Shown here one piece after another: positions 37,801 to 49,230 of a stretch of DNA of 64,000 nt. The stretch covers positions 6,232,400-6,296,399 of the forward strand of contig NC_031476.1 in the NCBI RefSeq assembly GCF_000006565.2, given 5' to 3'. Numbering within the stretch: position 1 is the stretch's first letter; each line of letters starts with the position of its first letter. Made by a program: the position numbers and the translations under genes. The notes under the pieces were generated by a model. That model was not told the DNA's origin. It saw only the letters and a program-made list of their open reading frames with translations, and searched no databases. The stretch is from Toxoplasma gondii ME49 (Eukaryota > Apicomplexa > Conoidasida > Eucoccidiorida > Sarcocystidae).

Positions 37801-37907
37801 CATTTGTTTGTCCGTCGTTCCCGTGCTTCTGGTTTTGACAGCTGAGATCGCAATCCTAGACACCAGGTTTCTTCGCACAGTTCACATTCGTTGCTTTTTT
37901 TGATTCA
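34869..37907. other. Intergenic, convergent
   Basis: Lies between the ATP synthase d-like stop and the end of the small minus-strand ORF. It contains a short (TA)n tract near 36037-36055 and AT-rich stretches. The longest frames (35573-36025 minus, 36003-36470 plus) show no domain and overlap the microsatellite. I see no gene here. Confidence 0.5.
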
Positions 37908-38273
37908 TTAAACTCCTCTACCACCTTTCCGACTCCTGTAGTACTCGTCCTCCCGGTATGTCGTGCTCTTGGGTTTTTTCCGTTTTTTTCCTCCGAAGGC
38001 AGCGTTCAGGCTTTTGAACACTTCAAGAGGACTGGCGACGATCTTGTCCCCCCGCCTGCTTTCCTTTTTCTGTTCGAGTTTTTTCCTTGTCATCTCGGAA
38101 AAGCTGCTCGACAGGCGTCCGCTTTCCTCGCCATCAGAACGCTGAACGGTCTTTTCAACGCCACAGACTCGCTTTCCACAGGATATCTTGCGCTCTGTCG
38201 GGTCTACGTGCATCGCTGCATTGTGCACTGCGGTTTCCTTCACCTTGCTCACAACCTTCTCCCTAGGTTGCAT
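37908..38273 (-). CDS. Small lysine/arginine-rich hypothetical protein
   Basis: A single ATG-initiated frame (ATG at 38273) encodes 121 residues. The composition is strongly basic with KKxR-type clusters, e.g. MTRKKLEQKKESRRGDKI and FGGKKRKKPKSTTYR, and it ends in EDEYYRSRKGGRGV. The composition and tail resemble nucleolar or ribosome-biogenesis proteins, but I recognise no family. No signal peptide or membrane segment is visible. It could also be the last exon of a longer minus-strand gene, although no convincing acceptor precedes the ATG. Confidence 0.4.
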   Translation of the reverse strand: MQPREKVVSKVKETAVHNAAMHVDPTERKISCGKRVCGVEKTVQRSDGEESGRLSSSFSEMTRKKLEQKKESRRGDKIVASPLEVFKSLNAAFGGKKRKKPKSTTYREDEYYRSRKGGRGV

Positions 38274-40288
38274 TCTGTCTTGCTCCCCCTTCCTTTTCCC
38301 GGTTTCATTTGTCTAGTTTTCCGCGTCTGTCGGCAGCTTTCTCCACGGTGTCCGTTGTGGCACAAAATCGGCAGACCTCTAGGGAAGATGACATTGCGTG
38401 CAGAACGCCAGGTGGAATCAAGGAAGGAGAGAAACCGTTTCCTGAGATTGACTACCGAGCCGGTTTTTCAGAACCGAAGAAAGGCGGCTTTCCTCTTGTA
38501 CCGAGTAGACGCAAACGCCACAGGCGCGTTTGGCTTCTGCGAGTCTTGGCCGCATATACCAGAACACAGAAAGAGTGAATTTTTGTCGCAGAATGGCAAG
38601 GCAAGAGAGAAAAAAAAAGCCTTCATCTCCGCTTGTGGAGGTCAGAACAGCTGACAGCGGCGACAAGTGGAGAAAAGGAAGCCCGTCCGGGAAGGAAAAT
38701 CTCACAAATGCTTGTTCCGTTTGGTTTCTAGCACGGATGAGGCGACTGCTCGTTTTACCGCCGTGCTCGGTGATCCGGCAGAAACGAGCTGCGTTTCTGA
38801 GACTTTCTTCTTTCTTGTTTCTCTCTCATGCTGTCATTATCTCCTGCTCTCTATGTGCTCTCCCGTTTCGCTTCTCACCCTTTTCGTGCAGCTCTCCCTC
38901 CTATTTTTCGTTTTCTTCCCTAGGTGTCATACCCGGTCTTGCCAATCCGACACCTGTGTTTCAGCAATCCGCCTCGTCTGCAGAGTCTGCCGGGCAGGCT
39001 TCACGGCTTGGTCCGAAGGCACAAAGCTTCAGTTCCCTTTCACGTCTTGAAGAAACTCCCTTTTTCTCTACTCCTTCAGCCTCGAACTCCTCAGCTGCCC
39101 CCTTCCTCTCTGCCCTGTCTGTGGAAGGACACACTTCTCCCTCTCCCGAGATGCAATCGCCCGTCTCTCCCTCTCATTCCCTTTCTCGTTCTGCCTCTTC
39201 TGAATCTCCTCTTTTCTTATTATCTTCGGTTTCGCCTCAAGAGCCTCTCTCTCCCAGCTTTTTTATTCAAACCCCTGAGCATGGACGGACTCCAAGTTTT
39301 GCCCGGAAGGCGGTCGGGCCGCCGCGCTCGGCTCCAGGTGGCGCCTATCGCACCAGCCATACAGGCGCTACTCGACCTTGGATGTGGTAAAGAGAGAACA
39401 CAAAAACCGTATAAATGCAAATAAATGCGCGCGAGGCCACGGGAAGGTCTTGTGTGCACATACACTCGCATTCCCTTTCACTGTCCCGCTTTCTTCACAT
39501 GTGGTCCAGTGTCATCGGGCCTGTCTCTCTGTAAAAAGAACCTTGATATTTTTCTATAACTGTGGATTTCCACCGCCTTTTCGATTCGCGCTTCCTCCCC
39601 GCATGCCTGGGTACCCCCAAAGAATACCTCCATCAATCCACATGCCTTACCCCGCCTACCCAATGGTCTTCTCTGAAGAGTGCCTGTGTTTTCTGTAGAC
39701 ATCCAGCGAGGAAAGGGCGGGACGAGTTCGTGTCGTACCCGTTCTGCATTCATGGCTCAAAAGATGTGTTCTGAATCGGGCAGTGGTATGAGCTAAACAG
39801 CTCCATCAACAAAAGCCGCGTTGAAGATGATGAATCCAATTGAGTGTGGTATAGATTTACAATCTTGCAAAACTGACGAGAATTGAACGCAACATTAGCC
39901 GGACGCTGACGCTTCTTTGACTAACATAACATCATAGAAGATCTAGCTGCATTACGTTTAAACTGCCCCCCGCAGGCAAGATAGAATGCCGTGCACAGAG
40001 CCATTTTACTGCGACATCAGAGGCGTAGTATCATTCAAGAACCGGCAAGAAAGGCACACCCGAATTGCGTGAGACAGAGCGACGACAGAGTGCTTTGTCA
40101 CCCTTTTTCCCGCTTCCTCCACAAATCTCCAACCGGCAACGATTTGCTTGTCTATCGCAGGATCTGTCTCATGTCCTGTTGTGCAATATAGAGACTGCCT
40201 TGGCTTCCTGTGCTTTGAGATCAGTCTAACAGAGAGGAGGAAAGTTCCCCGCTTTACCCACTTGCCTTGTTGCTCCTCGCTGTCTCAG
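38274..40288. other. Intergenic or 5' exons of the OST-alpha-like gene
   Basis: The plus strand is CT-rich with many short frames. One candidate first coding exon is 39281-39386, starting MDGLQVLPGRR and ending at a donor TGTG|GTAAAG. Its phase does not match the exon that starts at 40289, so at least one more exon would be needed between them. The longer frame over 38530-39390 is mostly Ser/Pro low complexity and is probably leader DNA. Confidence 0.35.
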
Positions 40289-43200
40289 GGCCGCGGCATC
40301 TCTCTTTTGCTTGGCAAGTCTCGTCGTCTGGGTCCTTCATCGTCTGAGGCTTCGGCGTGTGGCCCATCGCCTGAAGCAGCGAGTGGGCAGCTGCTTTCCG
40401 CCTCCTGTCGTCTACGCCTACGGCCGTCTCTTCACTTTCTTTCCTCTCTTCGCTTCCTGCTGCTGGTCAGCACCACTGCATACACAGAAATTCAATCTTT
40501 ACCAGATACCCCCCTTAAACAAGTGGCGTGTTCTGCGTATTCCGACCCTTACCACAGACGTTCTGGTTGCCACTCTCTCGACCTCTTTTCCATCGCATAC
40601 ATCCGCCCCCGTCTGCACTGCGCGTTCCGTTCGCTTCCCTCTGGATGCGTTCTACCTTGTGTTCCAGTCTTCGTTTCCTCATTTCTTAGTCAATATGCCT
40701 TACAGGCTTCTTTTCCCCCCCTTTGCCGCGCAAATTTCCGCAAAGTTTTTCTGTGTCTTCACAGGGTCTCGTTGCTCTTCCCTCAACTTGCGCTGCTCAG
40801 CCGTGTGTTGCTGCACTTGTACGAAGTGGCTTGTCTCCACTGGTTCTGGGCTCTCATGCTGGACCTCCTGGGAGGTCCCGACAGCGCCCTTCTCGTCGTC
40901 AATTCTTCGCCTCAAGAGGCAGAACGCTTTCTGCGCCTCTCGGTAAAAGAAAAAGACAAAGGAAACCCACCTCGCTGTCGGCAGCTGCAGAGTCGGGCGC
41001 TCGCCCGGCTGCGAAGAAGCCTGGAACATGCAGACGTTGTCTTGGCGTCTTCGCTGATCACTCGACGTCTGGGGAAACGGCGAGAGACGGCGGCGCCTGT
41101 AGAGACAGTCTCGCCCAGTGGGAGCGGGGAAGGCTTCGTCAACTGCGACGAAGAGTCGCCAGACCGGGACGAACGCCACCGCTTTACACATTTTGTTCTT
41201 ATCTGCAAACCGACAGACGAGGAACGCGAAACAGAGAGCGAGACGCCGGAGGAAGAGAAGCAAAAGTTCGCAGGGAGAGTGGAAGAGGAGGACGAGAGGA
41301 CAGTGAAGCCCAACGGAGACTCAGAGATGCGAGGAGTGGTCGACGGGAAGCAAGCCGTTTGCGGGGGCGGCAGAGCGCAGAAACGACGAGGGAGAGCCGA
41401 GAAGAAAAGCGACCCTCACGGAGAGGAAACGTGCATGTCCTTATCTCCATCCTGCACACAGGAAGCTGTGGACACAGACGAAGGAGCAGGGAAAGAACCG
41501 AGTGAAAGGGAAAGCAGAAAAGAGGACGCTGGAGAGAAAGGCAAGAAGCCAGCGGCGAGTACAGTTCTCCCTTTTCTTCTCCCTCACTCCCGAGCCGAAC
41601 TGATTTCCAGAAAAGAAAATGTCACGGCAGCCGCCGACGCGTCGCCTCACCTTCAGGACAGACGGGAACGCGAAGCACTCCACAGAGAAGAAACGAAGGG
41701 GAGGCAAGCAGAGAGAGACGAAGAAGAGAGGAGAGAAGACGAGAGGGAAGAAGAGAGAGGAGCCAGCAGAAATGTGTTGAGAGAGGGAATTCCGTCGGTT
41801 GTTATTTCCTGCTCTTCTTCTTCATCAACAGCGGCGACGACACCTTGTCAGCAGCTCCACCGAGTGCACGCTTTTCCCCGTTCTCCTCGACGCCGAGAAA
41901 CTTCCGACGCACGAGAAGAAGAGCAGGACTTCAAGCAAGAAGAGAGGCGAGATACAGACAGAATGAGAGAAGGCAATAAGGAGACTGTGTCGGGCGAGAG
42001 AGAAACTCTGGGGGGGCGAAAGACAGACAGCGAAGACTTTGGGGAGTTCGAGAGAGAAGGCGCGAGTCTTTCGATGACTGGCGAGAACGACGCAAAGACG
42101 GAAGCCAGCTGCTGTGTTACTGTCTCTCCTTGTACACGAGGAAGTCACGCGAAGGCGCGTGAAGAAGGAGAAGAAGAGACACTGGAAACTCCAAGGGTTC
42201 TGCGACGGATCTGGTGCGTTCCTCCACTCTGCTGTTTCGCAGCGAGATCGGAGAAACGGGAATTCCGTGCGGTAAGATTGAAGCTGAAAGAAAATACACA
42301 TGCCCAAGTTAAACTCTTCAGCTTCTCGCTCGTAAAACGCGCTTTCGGCGTTTCTCGTTCTTTCTCGTTTATTCTCCCTTCTGCAGTGACCTCTGCTCTG
42401 TCTCCTTTGTCAGACTTCTGTCTTTCATCAGTTTTTTCAGCTTCTCTTTCGCTCCGTCCTGCGCTCCCGCATCTGTCGTTTCCCCAGGTTCCTTTTTCGC
42501 CACATCACAGTCGAGCGTCGACGCTTTTCCCCAGGCTGTGCGTCACTCAGTTCAACTGCTTCTTTTATGACCTTTCTTCTCCTCCACTCTTACGTCATCT
42601 CAAATCCCCAAGCGTACCTCCTCTCATATATACCTCTTGTCTCCTTTCTTCTCTTCTTTCTTATCTACTCTCTCGTCCGCGTTCGTATCTATTGTTTCCT
42701 CTCTTCTCTCCTGTCTCCTGCCTTCTCTTGTGTCTCCCTTATTCCCTCCCTTCTTGTCTTCAATCTCACCTCCCCTCTTACCTCGTCTTTTATTTCCACG
42801 TTTACTTCCACCCGTATTTCATCTCTTGTCTCCACTCTTCTTTCCGCCCCGCCTGTGCTTTGTTCCGCAGAAAGACTTGCGCCTCAGCTTCCTGTGCCTG
42901 CTGCCCTACACGTTCCTGAGCTGCGCCGTGACCGTGTTCTCCGCCCTCATTCCCTCGACATTGTTTCTCGTTCGGTCTGCGGACTCTCCCTGCTCCGCCA
43001 GTGACGAAGAAACTGCATGCATCTTTGCATCCAGTGCACCTCTCTCGGGGGCAGGCGCGAGCGCGGGAGAGAGGCACTCTGTTTCGACCTGGACGACTTC
43101 TAAGACGTTGGAGGTCGCTGTGCAAGAGACCCTTCAACAAGCTGCCGTATGCGCCGTCATGCTGGCTATGTGGGGCATCGGCGTCGTTTACTTTGCGACT

Positions 43201-44250
43201 CGTTCCTTCCTCAGGGGGTTCAATCTAGGTGAGCGTTCAGGTCCGAAAGTGAAGAGCGAATTCCTCTTTTTTCAACACGAGAACGCGGGACGCCAGGATC
43301 TAAAACTCCCAGATTCACTCCATCCCGGGCTGCAGTCTTCAGTTTCGTGCTTCTTTCGTTTCGGTGACCCTTCGTTCGCCTGTTCTTCTTTGTCTCCAGG
43401 TGTCGCGGCCTCTTCGTCGAACGTGTTTCTAGGCTTCTTTCCTCGACTTCTTTTTTGTGTCTCATTTTCTGCCTCGGCCTTTGCTTTGTCTTCCTTCGTT
43501 GCTTTATGACTCGTGTTCTCTTTTCTCCGGCTCGCGACGAAACGACGCGCGTCGGTCGTCTTTCACCGTGTTCCAGGAGCGAGACGCCCACCAGCGCGGT
43601 GGCTATACTCTGTCGTGTGCGGCTTCGAAGGCCTCTGTTTCTACCGAACTCAAGGAGGCAGAGAAATCACGGAGCCAGCACCCAACAGATTGTCTTTCCC
43701 GTCAACATGCGTTATGTCTGCAGGACTGAAGTTTCTGTGCATCAAGGTACTCGTGGTGGTAATCCAAGTGTCGGAGATCGTGGCGAAGTTCCGCGGTTCC
43801 CCAACGTTTGATGCTGACGTCGCCACTTTGTCTCCTCTCCCGCATGGAGTGGAAGGCGCAGGCTTCCTCGAACTCCACCACTCGGTCTTCGACTTCGTTC
43901 TTATCCTGCTCGCGCTACCTGTGACCGTCCTCGCCCTCCGCACTTTCGACCCCAGAGAGCTGCACCGCCTAGAGGACAGAAGCCCAGCCTTTGGAGGCGT
44001 GTCTCCTGCGCTGAGTCACCAACTGCTTGCGCTCGAAGGAAAGAGAGGGGAGACAAAGGGAGAGACTACGGAGAGGAGACGGAGGGAACAGGGAGAGAGG
44101 ACGGGCAGCGGACCGAGAGAACGGCTCGAGGAGACAAAGGGGACACGGATAAGAGACCGAGAGACAAGGGAGAGGAGAAGGACGGAACAAGGAGAGAGGG
44201 CAGAAAGGAGACAGAAAGAGGAAATGGAAGAGCGAGCGACGAGAGACTGA
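40289..44250 (+). CDS. OST-alpha/TMEM184-type multi-pass membrane protein
   Basis: Visible exons: 40289-40382 (first membrane segment AAASLFCLASLVVWVL), 40488 to about 40666 (NKWRVLRIPTLTTDVLVATL), 40765-42271, 42871-43228 (two hydrophobic segments) and 43724-44250 (GLKFLCIKVLVVVIQVSEIV, then FDFVLILLALPVTVLAL). The series resembles the Solute_trans_a family: P..+.RVLRI, then YE...LHWFWALMLDLLGG, then RRIWCVPPLCC before a membrane segment, then KFL.IK. Family members are seven-helix proteins linked to organic solute or steroid transport. Odd feature: about 430 charged residues (Glu/Arg/Lys-rich) lie between LLGG and RRIWC in the 502-codon exon. The tail after the last helix is also highly charged. 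The 3' exons are in phase. The donor near 40667 is weak, and the N-terminal exons upstream are not resolved, so the true start lies before 40289. Confidence 0.6.
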
Positions 44251-44755
44251 TAGTCGACATCTGCACAAGGGGTTGCCAGTGGCACTGAAAGAGACGGTGG
44301 AGAAGGAGTTTGCAAAAACAAATCAAGGAGAGGGAGAGAAAGGAAGAGCAGAAGGAAGTAGAAAAGTGACCTCAGCTGGCAGAGCAAGATGACGAGGGAT
44401 AGGCTGGAAAACTCCACGTTTTGTGGCAGACAGGGGAAAAGAGATGGACAGCTCAATCAGACGTGGTTTCAACCGTTAAAAGCACGCCATTCCTGGGGGC
44501 TGTTTTCCGCAGCCGAACAACTGAGGAAAACATTCTGCAGCTGTCGGTCGACTTCCACTTTCAGTGGAAAAAGGAACACTTCCTCGACTTTTTGCTGCAT
44601 CAAATCACAGAAGCACAAAAGACGAACTCTGTGCTGTCGGATTTTGAGACTCATCGCCACAGGTTTCACAGTCTACACGACAGACACATCTGTTACACGA
44701 CTTACATATATATATATATATATATATATTATTACATAGAGACATACATAGATAA

Positions 44756-44803
<48 letters not shown>

Positions 44804-46116
44804 AGATGCATATAATCAAGGACTGAAATGTACAGTGGTCTTCCGTTGTGCCCGAGGTTGTTCTTCCGAGCGGTCACACTTGGGATACAGAGATGTTGTT
44901 TTGAGGAGTGTCTGTCCACATTTAACAAATTGCCCCCGGCAGGAAAAAAAATTGTTCACCGAACTGCCGCGGCGACTGCTCCAGACGACCTTCTCTGCGC
45001 AATGGATTTCTGGCAGAAAACGTGATCCGACTGTCTAACAAGGGATCGAGAGGAGGCAAGGCAGCGGGCACTCTCTCCCCCTGGCGTTGTCGGGGTTCTT
45101 TGACAACCCACGGAAATACTGTTTAGTATTATTAGTGGGAGAGCAGCCAGCGGAGACTGAGAAACGGCTGGTGACTCAACGGCGTAGAATCGTTCATCCA
45201 CTTCCTAAGCAAGTGCCAGGCATTCAAGTCTCCCTGGAATGTTCACAAGCGTTATTTCGCATATTAGGTTCGATATGTTGTACCAGTTGACCTCATATCG
45301 TGGTGTCGTTCCGTCGTAGCTTCAGTTGTTAGCTGTGTATCGTTTTCGTTGCATGTGGTGCGTTTGGAGAAATGCTGGGTTTCACTCGACTGCGACAGCA
45401 AGGTCATTCCACATCCGTTCGTTCTAGGCACAACAAGCGGCACGGCTGGGTCAGGCATGAGAAGAGAGGTCAACAGGGCGAAGCGAAGACAGCCAACATG
45501 CTTATCCTTCCGTGTGTTCATCGTCGTCGCTTCACTCCTGCCGTTGTTTTCCGAGAATGTCTCCCGCACACGACTGAGACTCCAGAATGACGGTTTCAGG
45601 CTCGTTCGCAAAAACGAGCTGAACAGCAACAGTTCGCGGAGCTCGCCAGTTTGTGCTCTCGAACGCCCGAGCGATGAAGGAAGAGATTTTCTCCCGAAGT
45701 CCGGAGAATGTCGAAAACACACGAAGAGAAGACGTCAGGGTGACAAAGGGGGGAAAAGACGCAAACGGCACGGCAGAACGCAAACTGTTGAGCCAAGGTG
45801 AGACGGTAATGCCTAAAAAGGTGGAGATCCTCCGTACGTCGAAGCAAAAGCACGTTCAAAAAATCAAAAACAGCAAAGTCAGAACCGATGTCAGCGTCCC
45901 TCCAGTCACGAAAAAGACGCACTGGTACTCCGCATTTCTCTCAGCCACTCTACACTCGACCCTCCTTTCCCAGCTCACAGGGTCTCCTCCAGGCTCCAAC
46001 GCTTCGTCCGCACTTCCGCTGCTGTCTCTTCCGTTGATGCTCTCCCGTCCTCCGACTCTAACGCGCCATCTCTGCTCGTCGCTGTCTGATCCCTCCTCTC
46101 CCCCTTCTCGTATCGT
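44251..46116. other. Convergent intergenic region
   Basis: 3' flanks of the OST-alpha-like gene (plus) and CK2 beta (minus). It has two large TA tracts and short ORFs with no domain, the longest being 45349-45801 plus and 45264-45722 minus. Confidence 0.55.
44706..44800. repeat. Large (TA)n microsatellite pair
   Basis: TA runs at about 44706-44730 and 44758-44800, separated by a short AT-rich spacer. Confidence 0.9.
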
Positions 46117-49100
46117 TCACCGTCGCCCCGCTTCGCCCGCGGCAGCAGCTTGTGCAGCGGCATCTGCAGCGCTGGAAATGCCCGCAGCGGCAGCGGCTGC
46201 GGCGGGGCTTCCCAAGAGAGCCTCGCGCTCTTCTTCAGCTCGCTGGCGGGCCTGGTGGATCATTCGCGGAACCTGCTGCACCCGGAGACGCGTCTTGACC
46301 TGAGGAGAGACTTTGAAGCCGTACACTGTCGGGACGTAGTACGGCGGCGGCGAGACAGTGCTGCTCCTCGCGGTCGGCAGAAGGAAGGGAAACTGCATGT
46401 GGAAGATCTGCGCAATCGAAGTGCCGAAATAGGCGCCGTCCAAATGGTTCAGGCGACTTCCCTTGGGAGGGTGGTACAGCTCCTGAACAGAAATCCGAGC
46501 AGAGAAGCACGCAGCGAGCGGTCGAGGCAAACGGGGGAAGGACTTCACACCTCACGACAGGAGCTACTGTGAGGCGGTTCCACGTCGAGACGGACGACGG
46601 CGAGTCCGAGAGGGAACTCGACCGGCACTCGAGAGAGCGCACGAACGCGTTTTCCTCTCCACTGCCTTCCACGAGTGACGTAGCGAAGGCGCTTCGCAGA
46701 TCTTCGAAAGCCCGGTTTCCCGAACCCAAGGCGCGTGTGCTCTTCAGAAAGTCTCGTTCACAGTGTGCATTTTTGAAAAAGAGAGGTGCGTTCCGGTGTA
46801 TCTTTGAAAAACAAGCAACGTGGACACAAACAAGACTTTCGAAGGCGCCTGCCTTCAAGACGAGTCGCACAAAGACGCTTGAAAACGAAGCATACACACA
46901 CTCGCACCCGACACCCAAGAGACATGTCAACTGCAAAAGCTGCATCCGCATGCAACACTGCGCATACGCGTACGGAGACGCGTCTCCTTCTATGGCGCTT
47001 GACGAACGGATAGCGAGGGACGCGTCTGTGCGTGGGAAAACCGAACAGCACGAAAAACCGTGAACCACCGGCGAATTACGTTGTACGTGGACCAGACATA
47101 GTCACATCTCGAGGCGCAGGTGCCCGGCAGCATTTCCGGGTGGACATACACAGCATTTCGCGCAGTAAACTTTCGCAGTGTGCTTGTTCGGCGTATCAGT
47201 CAAAGCTGTGGGGAGAAGCGCCCAGCCTTCGCATGCACTGTTAGGACAGACGCCGAACTGCTTTTGCGCGTATTTCTGTTGCAGAAGTTGCAGGCCTCTG
47301 TCGGAAACAGACAAAACACAGAGAAGCAAACACACACACAGTGGCTCCCATAGCAGAGAAAAAAGTGAAGACTAACGGGGAGGAAATGGGGAGATAAAAC
47401 ACACAGAAAGGCGAGAGAGAAAAAGACACCGCGGCGAAGGACCGAGAGAAGCAGGACGAGGCGCCGAGGTCGACAGGCACTTAACCTGAACGATTTCGAA
47501 CTAACACGGAGAAGCACAGAAAACCCCAGAAGCGTGGATATCCAAACAAAGAGTCACTCCATACAAATATACACATCGAGTGGCGCACAAGCATCTGAAC
47601 AAACACCCATATATATATATATATATATATAGATATAGATAGATTGATATATACATAGATTTATCTTACATATTTGTGTATACCTGTATATAAACATGTA
47701 CAGGTAGAAAGCTATATATCTGAAGAAAAGAAGTTACAGGATATGGGCAATGCGCTATGAAAAGGTGGAGGAATTCTTTCTTACTCACCGAGCAGTGGCC
47801 AAGAACCTTGCATGCACGAGGCCGTAAAGAAGCTCTGCAGCCTGTTCAGCCATTGCCGACTTTCTCTGTTCTTCTTCGTCGTCTTCGTCTTCGGATTGCT
47901 CGTTGTCCAGCACAATGTCTAGGGCCTCATCAAAGAGAGGCACCTGACTCGCGAGACCTGAGCACAGAAATTGAAAAACTCTGAAGCTGTGCTGTTTACA
48001 AGCAGGTCTGTCACCTGAAGGGTACGTGGGGTCCAAGTTAAGACACTTCAGATCGACAGAGAGGTCTGCATGAGAGCACGGAGGCTGTGTTCCTGTCAAC
48101 AAGTGCGAAAAGATGACGTCAATCTCGAGGAAGAGTACTGCGGCAGAGACGAATTGGGATGGTATGCGCGAAAAAGCCGGTCTCTCTCTTGTTTGAAACA
48201 TGCCTTGGAAATCTCAAACGTGACAAGAAGCAAACGGAAACCCGGTTACAGAAAAGACGGAACCGCGAGCACGGGAGGCGACACACACAGCCAACACGGC
48301 TGTAGCTACACGCGAGAGTGATCCGTGGATCTATTTTAAGTCCGTAAGTCACTGCAGCAAGCAATCAAAAACATAGATGAATTCAGGGGAATGCGTGTCT
48401 CGTTAGAAAGGCTCCCAACAAAAGGCAGAGGGGGTTTGAAAGGAAATGCAACCTGGCTGTACAGCGAAAGGGAAACCGAATTTGAATGAGCAACTATCCT
48501 TACTCTTGTATTGTTTCCAAATTTTAGTAGAGTTTTGACCATCCACAGCTGTCGTTTTCGAGCCCGGGAAGACTCTCAAGATCCTCAAAATTAACAGAAA
48601 AACTCCAAGGCCGTACCTGTCAAGTTGAAGTCATCCCGAATGAAGTCGTCGTCCACGACGACAAACAATTCGTTGCCCTTCAACGTGCAGAACCACTCGA
48701 CCCAGCTCATCTGGACAGACAAAGGAAAAACAATAACTCTGAACCAGCAAAATAATGAGAGAAGCACTGCGTTTCTCTACATATCCACATAAACAGGATA
48801 CATGAATGTGTGTTTGCACATACCTACACATGAAGATACTGGTCACGGTATAGACGTAGGCACGCAGGAAGGCAACCTACGAGTTAAACTCTACACACTC
48901 ATGTATGTCCACGTATGCTGCGGTATACCTCTATGTGAAGACAGGCAGAGGATGAAAGCACAAACGTACAGGCAGGTAGGAAAGTGACGGGGACACACAT
49001 GAGTCCTGTACGGCGAGACTGTCTCATTTGGGTTTCCTTTGTGAATTATTTGTCCTTACATCTTCCAATTCACTCGTCCCAGTCATGTCAGAAAACTCCT

Positions 49101-49230
49101 GTTCTTCACTCTCGAACTCTTCGCTACTCGTCTGGGAGCCTGCGGTCGGAGAGGCCCCGGCACCTGCAGCCAAGGCGCCGGCGCCTCTGGAGCCCGCGGC
49201 CTCGCCAACTCTCTCTTTTTGCTGCTGCAT
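46117..49230 (-). CDS. CK2B: Casein kinase 2 regulatory subunit beta
   Basis: Exons 49230-49060, 48710-48617, 47957-47789, 47297-47150 and 46482-46117 join in phase to 315 aa. CK2 beta dimerises through a zinc finger and directs the catalytic alpha subunits. The core starts at residue 58 ([16 protein letters not shown]), then DDFNLTGLASQVP, an acidic loop, and [15 protein letters not shown]. The zinc ligands are Cys162, Cys167, Cys190 and Cys193 (CPNSAC and YCAKC). Then come [10 protein letters not shown] and VYGFKVSP. Compared with the roughly 215-residue animal protein, it adds a 57-residue Ser/Glu-rich N-terminus ([12 protein letters not shown], a possible CK2 target) and a C-terminal tail with Ala runs. 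The start is the first ATG of the frame at 49230; the DNA upstream is a CT-rich leader. The C-terminal stop at 46117 assumes no further intron after the Ala-rich stretch. Confidence 0.92.
47609..47631. repeat. (TA)n microsatellite
   Basis: About eleven TA units in the third intron of CK2 beta, followed by a degenerate TAGA-rich stretch to about 47720. Confidence 0.85.

Noticed and set aside
41700..42200. Glu/Arg-rich stretch considered as a separate nuclear protein gene
   Set aside because: It lies within one uninterrupted frame that joins, in phase, the membrane-protein exons on both sides.
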